Made by a program: the position numbers and the translations under genes
Source of the DNA: Zoogloea sp.
GTDB lineage: Bacteria; Pseudomonadota; Gammaproteobacteria; Burkholderiales; Rhodocyclaceae
Direction: 5' to 3'
DNA: 33,078 nt
NCBI RefSeq assembly: GCF_028689785.1
Contig: NZ_JAQVCN010000054.1
Coordinates: 1 to 33,078 of the forward strand
Notes under the pieces: generated by a model
Told to the model about the DNA's origin: nothing
Database searches by the model: none
The model's input: the letters and a program-made list of their open reading frames with translations, nothing else
In this document: positions 23,518 through 31,670 of the stretch, piece after piece
How positions within the stretch are numbered: position 1 is the first letter of the stretch
How the letters are laid out: every line of letters begins with the position of its first letter

Positions 23518-26500
23518 ATGCCCTACCCCGCCGCCCTCGGCCAACGCCCGCTGGAAGTCCACGAGGCCTATGCCGCCCTGGAGCAGTTCGCCGCCGACTA
23601 CGGCCGCGACCCGCTGCTACTGCTGATGCACGCGTCGGTGCCCGAAACCCTGCGGCCGGATCTCCTCAACCTGATCCGGGTGAACTTCCTCGCCGCCCAC
23701 GGCCCCGACCCCAGCCTGGAGGCTGACGTGTTGTTCTCGCCCCTGTCCACGGCCCTGGGCGGCGGCTACTACCGCATCGACCCCCAGGTGCGCTGGCACT
23801 GCCTGCTGATGCTGCGCTCCCTCCACCGCCACGACCCGCGCCCGCGCATCCGGCGCATCGCCGAGCTGCTGTGGCGCTACGTGGAAGCCCGCGAACACCA
23901 GGCCAGCCGCGCCGCCGACCCGCAGATGGCCGAGTTTCTGGACATCCAGCGCTGGGTCGCCCTGGCCTTCCTGGAACCCGCCAGCGCCGCCCACGCCTTT
24001 GCCGACGCCCTGCGCCAGGTGGGCGCCACGGGCAGCACCGTAGCCCTACGCCTGGGGGGCCTCGCCTCGGCCATCGAAATTCCCCTCGCCGGCCAGCCCG
24101 AACTCCTCGCCTACGCCCGCGGTCTGGACGCGCTGGCCGGCGGCAACGACGAGGAGGCCCAGCGCCTCCTGGGCGCCCTGGGCAGCGACGCGCTGCGGGT
24201 GGGGGACATCGTGCTGAAGGCACCGGGGGCGGTGCTGGCGGAGTATCGGACCGACACCCAGACGCAGGCTTCCGGAGCCGGCAGGCCCCCGCCAAGACCA
24301 CGCTGTCTGGTGATCCAGGCGGCGGGCACGTCCACCAACGCCACTACCGGGCAGACTCGGGACATGGAAGCCAGCTACCGGGAGATCCGCACGGCATTGG
24401 AAGAAGCTGGCATGGAAAGCACCCGGGCGGAAGTGCGGACGCTCGGCGTCGCCACCCGCCAGCAGTTGTCCGGCCTGCTCGGAGACGTCCTCAGTGCCGA
24501 CACGGTGATCTGCGACTTGAGCGCCCGCGACAGCCTGACCCTGTATCTGACGGGAATGTGCCTGGCACTGCGCCCCACCAATGTGGAGACCCTTGCGGAC
24601 GAAGCCTTCCCCGTCGATTTGCTCCCTGAGTGGCTTGGAGATGTCCTCCGCTATCCACTGCCAGCCCAGGGCACATCGCCGGAGCCGGCGCTACGTGATC
24701 GCCTGAAGGCGCGAATGCACCATAACGCGGCCGGCTCGACCGTCGTCCAGACGCGCAGCCGGCTCCAGAACACACTGATGCAGCCGCCCATCAGCATGGC
24801 CTCCCCCCCCCAGCTGTTGGCAGCAGAGGCTCCCGTTGTCAGCCAGCCCACCGCGGGCGCCGATACAGATGAGTTTGCCAAAGCCTGTCTGGTCATTCAG
24901 ACCAACTTCATAAACCGAAGCCCACACGCCCCCGAGCGCCTGCTTGACGTTCTCCGCGCCGAACTCTCTGCGGCAGAGCTGCAGTGCGTACGCCTCGACG
25001 CGGCAACCCCGGGCCTGGGGGTCCAACAACTCAATCTCCTGCTGCGCGCACCGCTGGCCATCGTCGACCTCTCCGCCGGCCTGCCTGACGTGCTCCTCCA
25101 GCTTGGCCTGCGCCACGGCCTGCGCCCAGGCCAGACGCTACTGTTGGCCGAAGAGGGCGACCGCGTCCCGCCGGAACTCGGCACCCTGCGCATCCTGCGT
25201 TACGAGCACCTGGACGAGGACGTGGGCAGCCGCGAAGCCGCCCGGTTAGGCACCGAGATCGGCCGCTGGCTCAAGAAAGCCATGGCCACCCCCGCCGTGG
25301 ACAGCCCCGTCTATCTCGCCCTGCCCCAACTCCGCCCGCCCGTCCGACGCCCGTCTGCCCCAAAGCCGGAGGCCGTGGCTGAAGACCCCGCCCCACCCCA
25401 ACCCCACCCGCGGGTGTTCATCTCCTACGTGCACGAGTACCGCCAGTACGCCGCGCCTCTGGTGCGTGCCCTCAAGGCCGAGGGCATCGACGTGGCCTGG
25501 GACATGGATCTGAAGGCTGGCGATGCCTGGCAGGAAAGGCTCACCGCCATGCTCGACGAGGCTGACGCATTGGTGGCCGTGGCGGGCAGCCTCACCGCCG
25601 GACGGCCCAACCCCCTCGCCGAACAGGAACGGGCCCGCCAGCAGGGTAAACGCCTGCTGGCGGTGCTCATCGAGCCCATCACCGAACCCGCAGCTCTGCT
25701 CGAACACCAGGTCGCCAACATCGACGGCGAGGGCCACATCCGCTACCTGGGCGAGCTGTCGGAGGACGAGCGGCCTGCGGCCATCGCCGAGATCGCCGGC
25801 AACATCGCCGACTCGCTCCGCTACAGCAAGGCCTGGAATGACATCACCGCCGGCAGCGCTCAGACCGAGGTTCCGGACGTTCTGTGGACGCTCACCATCC
25901 GGCAGCGCGGCCAGGGCGTACTACAGTACATCCTCGACATTGAGGGGCGGCGCATCGACACCGCCGTGCATTTCCAGCCGGTGCTGGTGGACCGACTGCT
26001 GCGCGAACTGCTCGCCGACATGCGGGTGCACCGGGAAGCCCTCCCGGCCCTCACTCAGTTGCTCATTCCAAGGGAGCTGGCGTCCCTGCCCCGAGCGAAT
26101 CGCTATCATCTGAACCTCGGCCCGGATACCGCCACGCTGCCCTGGGAGCTGCTCCTCCACGATCTGGCAGACCCGCTCGCCGACCTGTTCCCTCCCCGCA
26201 TCATCCGCCGCCTGGACGGCCTGCGGGCGACGTCGCAGCGGCGCCAGCCAGGCGGCCTCAATGCGCTACTGATCGGCAACCCCCAAACCGCAGGCACGCT
26301 GCCAGAGCAAGAGGCCGGCCTGCCGAACCTGCCCGGTGCCGAGCAGGAGGTCATGAGCGTGATGAGGCTTCTCCACGCCGCCGGCTTCAATGCGAGCGCA
26401 ATCATCGGCGAAAGTGCCTCTGCCGTGATGAGCCGGCTCTTCACCCGGGATTACCGCATGCTGCTGGTCAGCGGCAACGCGGTCACCGACTACGCCCTGC

Positions 26501-26913
26501 CTGACGGTCGCCGGGTGAGCGGCTTCGTGCTGAGCGACGGGGTCTTCCTGACCGCACTCGAACTCAAGCAGATGCGTGCGATGCCCGATGTGGTCTTTCT
26601 CAACGGCTGCCACGCCGGCCGGATACAGCAGGGAGACATTGACGGCCCACCCAACAGCATGGTGCTGGAGCTTCTCAAGGCGGGCGTGCAGGCGGTAGTC
26701 GCCCCGGGCTGGGCCGTCGATGATCTGGGCGCAGCAAACTTCTCCGAAGCCTTCTTCAGCGCCCTGGCCGGCGGCAGCCGCTTCGAGGAAGCGATGAACA
26801 GCGCCCGCCAGGCCGCCGCCCTGGCCGCACCGGAACTCAACACCTGGGCGGCCTACCAGGCCTGGGGCAATCCCGACTACCAGCTGCTTCAGGCCCCCGG
26901 GTCGGCGGCCTGA
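23518..26913 (+). CDS. Multidomain effector: helical domain, two deoxyribosyltransferase-like domains, TIR, CHAT
   Basis: This 1131-residue cytoplasmic protein is the last gene of the VWA-MoxR operon. In order: an all-helical N-terminal domain (about 1-235, with LEADVLFSPLSTALGGGYYR); two related nucleoside-deoxyribosyltransferase/DUF4071-like domains (about 262-390, with ADTVICDLSARDSLTLYL; and about 456-590, with APLAIVDLSAGLPDVLLQLG); a TIR domain (about 632-760, starting RVFISYVHEY, with E702 at the usual NADase glutamate position in NPLAEQERARQQGK); and a CHAT caspase-like domain (about 845-1125, with IPRELASL and ATLPWELLLHD). CHAT Cys1031 is present in FLNGCHAG, but the catalytic His position reads Asn987 (LLVSGNAV where SGHG or AAHG is expected). 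The likely outputs are NAD+ cleavage by TIR and, if still active, proteolysis. The ATG lacks a strong ribosome binding site. Confidence 0.82.
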   Translation: MPYPAALGQRPLEVHEAYAALEQFAADYGRDPLLLLMHASVPETLRPDLLNLIRVNFLAAHGPDPSLEADVLFSPLSTALGGGYYRIDPQVRWHCLLMLRSLHRHDPRPRIRRIAELLWRYVEAREHQASRAADPQMAEFLDIQRWVALAFLEPASAAHAFADALRQVGATGSTVALRLGGLASAIEIPLAGQPELLAYARGLDALAGGNDEEAQRLLGALGSDALRVGDIVLKAPGAVLAEYRTDTQTQASGAGRPPPRPRCLVIQAAGTSTNATTGQTRDMEASYREIRTALEEAGMESTRAEVRTLGVATRQQLSGLLGDVLSADTVICDLSARDSLTLYLTGMCLALRPTNVETLADEAFPVDLLPEWLGDVLRYPLPAQGTSPEPALRDRLKARMHHNAAGSTVVQTRSRLQNTLMQPPISMASPPQLLAAEAPVVSQPTAGADTDEFAKACLVIQTNFINRSPHAPERLLDVLRAELSAAELQCVRLDAATPGLGVQQLNLLLRAPLAIVDLSAGLPDVLLQLGLRHGLRPGQTLLLAEEGDRVPPELGTLRILRYEHLDEDVGSREAARLGTEIGRWLKKAMATPAVDSPVYLALPQLRPPVRRPSAPKPEAVAEDPAPPQPHPRVFISYVHEYRQYAAPLVRALKAEGIDVAWDMDLKAGDAWQERLTAMLDEADALVAVAGSLTAGRPNPLAEQERARQQGKRLLAVLIEPITEPAALLEHQVANIDGEGHIRYLGELSEDERPAAIAEIAGNIADSLRYSKAWNDITAGSAQTEVPDVLWTLTIRQRGQGVLQYILDIEGRRIDTAVHFQPVLVDRLLRELLADMRVHREALPALTQLLIPRELASLPRANRYHLNLGPDTATLPWELLLHDLADPLADLFPPRIIRRLDGLRATSQRRQPGGLNALLIGNPQTAGTLPEQEAGLPNLPGAEQEVMSVMRLLHAAGFNASAIIGESASAVMSRLFTRDYRMLLVSGNAVTDYALPDGRRVSGFVLSDGVFLTALELKQMRAMPDVVFLNGCHAGRIQQGDIDGPPNSMVLELLKAGVQAVVAPGWAVDDLGAANFSEAFFSALAGGSRFEEAMNSARQAAALAAPELNTWAAYQAWGNPDYQLLQAPGSAA

Positions 26914-26987
26914 AGCCCCTGCCCAAATCCTCGCCGCCCTCCGCCGCTGAATGCTGACTGCGTTCGTGTGTGCAGGCGGGGCTCTCC

Positions 26988-27896
26988 TCAGCCCAGCCCC
27001 TCATCCCAGTAAGGCGTGGGCCCGATACGCTCGGCCAGATAGTCCGCCAGGGCCCGCACCCGGGTGGGCAGGTAGCGGTTGCTCGGAAAGACGGCGTGGA
27101 TGCCCAGTTCGGGCCCCGGATAATCGGCCAGCACCACCTCCAGCAGGCCGGCGCGGACGGCGGGGGCGACGATGAAGCTGGGCTGGCGCACGATGCCCAG
27201 CCCCCGCTGGCAGGCGTCGAGCAGGGCGTCGCCGCTGTTGGCCTGCAGGCGGCCCTGCACTGGAACCCACTGCAGTTCACCCGCGACCCTGTAGGGCCAG
27301 GCGCTGCGGGCAGTGCCGGTATAGCCCAGGCACTGGTGGATCAGCAGATCGTCCGGCACCCGGGGCCGGCCGTGGCGGGCCAGGTATTCGGGGGAAGCGA
27401 GGGTGAGCAGGCGCGAGGTGCTGAGGCGCCGGGCCACCTGGGTCGGGTCGAGCTGGGTGGTGATGCGGATGGCCATGTCCAGCCCGGATTCGATCAGCTT
27501 GACCTGGCGGTCATTGAAATCCACGTCCAGGTGCACCCCCGGATAGGTGGTGATGAAGTCAGCCACCAGGGGCGCCAGGTGGCGCACACCAAAGCTCACC
27601 GGCACGCTGATGCGGATTGGGCCGCGGGGCGCCCGCTCATCGCCGGTCAGGTCGCCCTCGGCAGCATCCACCAGGGCCAGGATCTCCCGACAGCGCTCCA
27701 GGTACACCTCCCCCGCCGCGGTGAGGCGCAGGCTGCGGGTGCTGCGGGCGATCAGCTTGACCCCCAGATGGGCCTCCAGGGCGGCAACGCTGCGGGTGAT
27801 GGCCGAACGGGCCAGCCCCAGGCGCTCGGCCACGGCGGTAAAACTGCCGGCCTCGGCCACGCGAATGAAGGTGGACATGCCTTCGAGTCGATCCAT
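26988..27896 (-). CDS. LysR-family transcriptional regulator (divergent from quinone reductase)
   Basis: The protein has 302 residues. Its DNA-binding domain is MDRLEGMSTFIRVAEAGSFT, VAERLGLARSAITRSVAALE, AHLGVKLIARSTRSLRLTAAG, with an effector domain from about residue 90 (GPIRISVPVSFGVRHLAPLV). It resembles the CrgA/YhjC-like group that often regulates an adjacent oxidoreductase. It is divergent from the NmrA-type reductase at 27999, with 102 bases between, and converges on the effector gene of the conflict operon with a 74-base gap that shows no convincing terminator. A ligand cannot be predicted. Confidence 0.88.
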   Translation of the reverse strand: MDRLEGMSTFIRVAEAGSFTAVAERLGLARSAITRSVAALEAHLGVKLIARSTRSLRLTAAGEVYLERCREILALVDAAEGDLTGDERAPRGPIRISVPVSFGVRHLAPLVADFITTYPGVHLDVDFNDRQVKLIESGLDMAIRITTQLDPTQVARRLSTSRLLTLASPEYLARHGRPRVPDDLLIHQCLGYTGTARSAWPYRVAGELQWVPVQGRLQANSGDALLDACQRGLGIVRQPSFIVAPAVRAGLLEVVLADYPGPELGIHAVFPSNRYLPTRVRALADYLAERIGPTPYWDEGLG

Positions 27897-27931
27897 TGTT
27901 TCATATCCAGCAACAAATAATTTTCCATTAA

Positions 27932-27959
27932 AGGCTATTTCAGGCCGAATCGAAAGCCT
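27932..27959. promoter_or_regulatory. Candidate dyad in the LysR/quinone reductase gap
   Basis: AGGCT (27932-27936) and AGCCT (27955-27959) flank a central TTCAGGCCGAA with short TTC/GAA symmetry. It lies in the only regulatory gap between the divergent genes, where a LysR protein would bind. The match is by position and symmetry only. Confidence 0.3.
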
Positions 27960-27998
27960 AAAGTACGCCCATCGAATTTCTCAACTCAGGAGAACAGC

Positions 27999-28850
27999 GT
28001 GATCCTCGTCACCGGCGCCAATGGCCAGCTTGGCCGGCGCATCGTCCAGCACCTCATCGCTCGCGAGCCCGGCCTGCGTGGCCGTCGCCTGGCGGTGAGC
28101 GTGCGGGAGCCCGCCCGGGCTGGTGACCTGGCATTCCGCAACGTGCTCGTGCGGCACGGCGACTTCGACCAGCCGGAAACCCTGCCCCAGGCCTTTGCCG
28201 GCGTCCTGCGTCTGGTGCTGGTGCCCACCGACGGGCCCGCGGAGCTGCGCCTCCAGCGCCATCGCAACGCCATCCGCGCCGCACTGGCAGCCGGGGTTGG
28301 ACACGTGCTCTACGTCAGCGGCCTTGAAGCAGACATGACACCGGCCACGCCCTTCTCCCGGGTCCACCAGGAGACCGAGGCCCTGCTGGCAAGCAGCGCC
28401 CTGCCCCACACCGTGCTGCGCTGCCCGCCCTATTCCGACGCCCTGCCCGGCTGGTTCGCCCCGGCCCTGACCGATGGCACCCTGCGTGTGCCGGCCGGTG
28501 ACGGCGTCCTGAGCCTCGTCTCACGGGATGAGCTGGCCCAGGCCATCGCCGCTGCGGCGCTGGCCCCGCGCCTTGATCAACGCATTCACCGGCTGACCGG
28601 GCAAGCCGCCGTAGGTCTGGCTGACATCGCTGCCCGCATCGCCCGGGTGTGCAGCCGCCCACTCCGCTATGAGGCCAGCGAGGCTGCGGACCCTACGGAC
28701 GCAACTGAGGCAAGCACCAGCCTGTTTGCCGCCATCGCCCGGGGGCAGTTCGCCGCCCTCAGCCGCGACTTTGCAGCCCTCGTGGGCCATCCGCCCAAGT
28801 CCCTGGACTGCCTGATCCACGAATACTTCGCCCCGAGGAGTCTTGCATGA
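27999..28850 (+). CDS. NmrA-like NAD(P)-binding quinone oxidoreductase (QOR2/YtfG type)
   Basis: The protein has 283 residues from a GTG start with AGGAG upstream. The Rossmann motif is at the very N-terminus, ILVTGANGQLGRRIVQHLIA, followed by SVREP and VRHGDFDQPETLPQAFAGV, the NmrA/atypical SDR pattern. LYVSGLEAD and a C-terminal domain with LTDGTLRVPAGDGVLSLVSR match NADPH:quinone oxidoreductase 2-like proteins, which reduce quinones with NADPH. It lacks the classical YxxxK. It overlaps the dioxygenase gene by four bases, so both are translated together under likely control of the divergent LysR regulator. Confidence 0.85.
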   Translation: MILVTGANGQLGRRIVQHLIAREPGLRGRRLAVSVREPARAGDLAFRNVLVRHGDFDQPETLPQAFAGVLRLVLVPTDGPAELRLQRHRNAIRAALAAGVGHVLYVSGLEADMTPATPFSRVHQETEALLASSALPHTVLRCPPYSDALPGWFAPALTDGTLRVPAGDGVLSLVSRDELAQAIAAAALAPRLDQRIHRLTGQAAVGLADIAARIARVCSRPLRYEASEAADPTDATEASTSLFAAIARGQFAALSRDFAALVGHPPKSLDCLIHEYFAPRSLA

Positions 28851-29662
28851 ACCCGCGTCACCCGGTCCTCTTCGTCTCCCACGGCGCCCCCGACGTGCTG
28901 CTCAGACCCGGCGCCACCGTCGCCCTATGGCAGCACCTCGGCGCCACGCTGCCCCGCCCGCGGGCGATCCTGGTGATTTCCGCCCATTGGGCGGCCCGGG
29001 AGCCGACTGTCGGCACGGCCGCACGGCCGGAGACCATCCACGATTTCGGGGGCTTCCCGCCAGCCCTCTACGCCATGGAATACCCCGCCCCCGGCGCGCC
29101 GGAGCTCGCCGCCCGGGTGGGCACCCTGCTTGCCGAAGCTGGCCTGCCCTGCGCCACGACCCCCGACCGAGGGCTTGACCACGGGGCCTGGATTCCGCTG
29201 AAGGCCATGTATCCGCAGACCGACATTCCGGTGGTTCAGCTCGCCTTGCAGCCCTTTGCCGGCACCGACTGGCACCGCCGTATCGGCGCCGCGCTGCGCC
29301 CCCTTCGGGACGAAGGGGTGCTGATCCTGGCCTCCGGCGCGGTGACCCACAACTTTGGCTGGCTCACCTGGGGTGAGAACGGCGCACCGGTAAAGGCCGC
29401 CCGTGCCTTTGCCGACTGGCTGGGCGATGCCCTGGCCCGGGACGACCGCCCGGCCCTGCTCGATTACCGCCGCCTGTCGGCCGAGGGCGCCGCCGCCCAC
29501 CCCAGCGAGGAGCACCTGCTGCCCCTGTACACCGCCCTGGGCGCCGCCAGCCCCGGAGAAATCCCGCTGCGCCTGGAACCGGAATACACCTACGGCGGTC
29601 TGGCCATGGACGCCTACCTCTGGCAGGACGCCAGCCCTGCCCCCTATCACCCGGAGCACTGA
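28847..29662 (+). CDS. DODA-type (LigB-like) extradiol ring-cleavage dioxygenase
   Basis: The protein has 271 residues, close to YgiD/4,5-DOPA dioxygenase. Metal-binding and catalytic His-containing segments are visible: LFVSHGAPDVLL, LVISAHWAAREP, TIHDFGGFPPALY and ASGAVTHNFGW, with DRGLDHGAWIPL. These enzymes use Zn or Fe to cleave catechols; the true substrate is unknown, and a catechol or quinone produced or removed by the upstream reductase would make sense. The ATG overlaps the preceding stop codon (ATGA), with GAGGAG upstream. Cytochrome b561 starts after two bases. Confidence 0.88.
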   Translation: MNPRHPVLFVSHGAPDVLLRPGATVALWQHLGATLPRPRAILVISAHWAAREPTVGTAARPETIHDFGGFPPALYAMEYPAPGAPELAARVGTLLAEAGLPCATTPDRGLDHGAWIPLKAMYPQTDIPVVQLALQPFAGTDWHRRIGAALRPLRDEGVLILASGAVTHNFGWLTWGENGAPVKAARAFADWLGDALARDDRPALLDYRRLSAEGAAAHPSEEHLLPLYTALGAASPGEIPLRLEPEYTYGGLAMDAYLWQDASPAPYHPEH

Positions 29663-29664
29663 AC

Positions 29665-30204
29665 ATGAACTTCCCGACCCCGCGCTACACGGGCCCCGCC
29701 ATCGCCGCCCACTGGGTGATCGCCGCCCTTATCCTGGTGGCCTTCCCCCTGGGCGTGTACATGCACGACCTTCCCCTGTCGCCCACCAAGCTCAAGCTCT
29801 ACTCGTATCACAAGTGGATCGGCATCACCGTGCTGCTGCTTTTCGTGCCGCGCATCCTGTGGCGCATCACCCACCGCCCGCCGGCCCCGCTGCCCATGCC
29901 CGCCTGGCAGCACCGCATCGCCGAGGGCACCCACCACCTGCTCTACCTGCTGATGTTCCTGGTCCCGCTGAGCGGCTGGCTGATGAGCTCGGCCAAGGGC
30001 TTCCAGGTGGTGTACTTCGGTGTGCTGCCCCTGCCCGACCTGGTGGGCAAGAGTGAAGAACTGGGCGACCTGCTCAAGGAAGTGCATGAAGCCCTCAACT
30101 TCGGCCTGCTGACGCTGGTCGGCCTACACGTGGCCGGAGCCCTCAAGCACGTGATCATCGACAAGGACGGCACCCTGCGCCGCATGCTGCCCTTCGCCAA
30201 GTAA
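29665..30204 (+). CDS. Cytochrome b561 family membrane protein
   Basis: This inner-membrane dihaem cytochrome has 179 residues and four transmembrane helices: GPAIAAHWVIAALILVAFPL, HKWIGITVLLLFVPRILW, HHLLYLLMFLVPLSGWLM and NFGLLTLVGLHVAGALKHVI. Conserved His residues lie in AAHW, SYHKW and LHVAGALKH, suitable as haem ligands. CybB-like proteins pass electrons between quinones and periplasmic acceptors. It is followed by two YceI genes, a recurrent arrangement in proteobacteria. It begins two bases after the dioxygenase stop, so the run from 27999 to 31414 may be one transcript. Confidence 0.92.
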   Translation: MNFPTPRYTGPAIAAHWVIAALILVAFPLGVYMHDLPLSPTKLKLYSYHKWIGITVLLLFVPRILWRITHRPPAPLPMPAWQHRIAEGTHHLLYLLMFLVPLSGWLMSSAKGFQVVYFGVLPLPDLVGKSEELGDLLKEVHEALNFGLLTLVGLHVAGALKHVIIDKDGTLRRMLPFAK

Positions 30205-30228
30205 ATCGAACGAATTCAAGGAGAAACC

Positions 30229-30795
30229 ATGAAAATCCGCACCCTCACCCTGACCGCCGCCGTGCTGATGGCCGGCACCGCCCACGCCGTCGAGTTCAAC
30301 CAGGTGGATGCCGCCAAGAGCAGCCTGGCCTTCTCGTCCAAGCAGATGGGCGTTCCCGTCCCGGGCAGCTTCAAGCGCTTCACCAGCCATATCGCCTTCG
30401 ACCCAGCCAAGCCCACGGCCGCCAGTACCACCCTCGAGATTGACCTGGCCAGCATCGACGCAGGCTCCAAGGACGCCAACGACGAGGTGGTGGGCAAGCA
30501 GTGGTTCAACGTCAAGGCCTTCCCCACCGCCAAGTTCGTGTCCACCGGCGTCAAGGCCCTGGGCGGCAACCGCTACGAAGCCCTGGGCAAGATGACCATC
30601 AAGGGCCAGACCCGCGACGTGGTCGCCCCCTTCACCTTCAAGCAGGAGGGCGCCAGCGGCGTCTTCGACGGCGCCTTCGTGCTCAAGCGCATGGACTACA
30701 ACATCGGCGAAGGCCCCTGGGCCGACGTCTCCGCCGTCGCCAACGAGATCGAGATCAAGTTCCATGTGGTGGCCAACGCCGCCACCAAGAAGTAA
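30229..30795 (+). CDS. YceI-family periplasmic lipid-binding-like protein (first copy)
   Basis: The protein has 188 residues with a signal peptide (MKIRTLTLTAAVLMAGTAHA, cleavage after AHA). The beta-barrel body has VDAAKSSLAFSSKQMGVPVP, TLEIDLASIDAGSKDAND, QWFNVKAFPTAKFVSTGVKA and LGKMTIKGQTRDVVAPFTF, typical of YceI lipocalin-like proteins that bind polyisoprenoids such as quinones. A strong AAGGAG precedes the ATG at 30229. It sits between cytochrome b561 and a second YceI gene. The two YceI proteins are clearly different in sequence, so they are not a recent duplication. Confidence 0.93.
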   Translation: MKIRTLTLTAAVLMAGTAHAVEFNQVDAAKSSLAFSSKQMGVPVPGSFKRFTSHIAFDPAKPTAASTTLEIDLASIDAGSKDANDEVVGKQWFNVKAFPTAKFVSTGVKALGGNRYEALGKMTIKGQTRDVVAPFTFKQEGASGVFDGAFVLKRMDYNIGEGPWADVSAVANEIEIKFHVVANAATKK

Positions 30796-30847
30796 GTCAG
30801 CCTCAACCCCAACTCATCAAACCAAACCCAGTAGAACGGAGAACAGC

Positions 30848-31414
30848 ATGAAGAAGCTCATCACCCTGGCCATCGCCGCCACCCTGTCCACCGCCGCCTT
30901 CGCCGCGCCGGAAACCTACACCATCGAAGGCACCCACACTTTCCCGCGCTTCGAGTACAGCCACTTCGGCTACTCGACCCAGCTCTCCCGCTTCGACAAG
31001 ACCACCGGCACCATCACCCTCGACAAGGCCGCCAAGACCGGCTCCGTGGACGTGACCATCGACACCACCTCGGTGAACACCGGCTACCCCCTGTTCAACC
31101 AGCACATCCAGGGCGAAGACTTCTTCGACACCGCCAAGTACCCCACCATCACCTACAAGTCCACCAAGGTGAACTTCGACGGTGACAAACCGGCCACCAT
31201 CGAAGGCAACCTGACTGTCAAGGGCATCACCAAGCCCGTCACCCTGACCGTCACCTCCTTCCACTGCATGCCCCACCCGATGCTCAAGAAGGACGCCTGT
31301 GGCGCCAACGCCACCGCCACCATCAAGCGCAGCGAGTTCAACGCCGGCAAGTACGCCCCCTACGTGGGCGACGACGTGAAGCTGACCATCGCCGTGGAAG
31401 CCTTCAAGCCCTGA
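30848..31414 (+). CDS. YceI-family periplasmic lipid-binding-like protein (second copy)
   Basis: The protein has 188 residues with a signal peptide (MKKLITLAIAATLSTAAFAA). Family landmarks are YTIEGTHTFPRFEYSHFGYS, GTITLDKAAKTGSVDVTIDT, FFDTAKYPTITYKSTKVNF and GNLTVKGITKPVTLTVTSF; two Cys residues (FHCMPHPMLKKDACG) could form a disulfide, as in E. coli YceI-like proteins. The ATG at 30848 was chosen because it starts the signal peptide and has CGGAGAA upstream. It is last in the b561/YceI cluster and is followed by a strong hairpin at 31453-31484. Confidence 0.93.
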   Translation: MKKLITLAIAATLSTAAFAAPETYTIEGTHTFPRFEYSHFGYSTQLSRFDKTTGTITLDKAAKTGSVDVTIDTTSVNTGYPLFNQHIQGEDFFDTAKYPTITYKSTKVNFDGDKPATIEGNLTVKGITKPVTLTVTSFHCMPHPMLKKDACGANATATIKRSEFNAGKYAPYVGDDVKLTIAVEAFKP

Positions 31415-31452
31415 TCGTGCGGCTGGCGCCCCGCCGCCGGCCTGTATCTCCC

Positions 31453-31484
31453 GCGCCCCGACCCGCCCCAGGCGGTCGGGGCGC
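31453..31484 (+). terminator. Terminator after the YceI cluster
   Basis: GCGCCCCGACC (31453-31463) pairs perfectly with GGTCGGGGCGC (31474-31484) around a ten-base loop; CCTCATTTCT follows as a weak T-rich tract. It is placed 38 bases after the second YceI stop codon. Confidence 0.7.
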
Positions 31485-31634
31485 CCTCATTTCTGGCGGC
31501 CCGGAACAGCGCTTCCTGACAGAACCCGGGCCTGGCCTCCCGAATCGGCAAAAATTCATACCTAAAGCAGAATTTAAGCAATACCGGTCATCGTTCACCG
31601 GGCATCACGCGTTGTGCACCGCACACTGTCACCA

Positions 31635-31661
31635 CCGGGGCAGACCCACGGTCTGCCCCGG
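31635..31661 (+). terminator. Strong hairpin just before the acyltransferase gene
   Basis: CCGGGGCAGACC (31635-31646) pairs perfectly with GGTCTGCCCCGG (31650-31661) across a three-base loop, followed by CGCTATTTG. It ends ten bases before the most upstream good ATG of the acyltransferase. It may be a second terminator or an attenuator/leader structure. If transcription starts upstream of it, it would hinder ribosome loading at 31671. Confidence 0.5.
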
Positions 31662-31670
31662 CGCTATTTG

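Noticed and set aside
26914-26987. Terminator between the effector and LysR genes
   Set aside because: AGCCCCTGC and GCAGGCGGGGCT can pair only with a bulge and there is no T tract, so it was not annotated.
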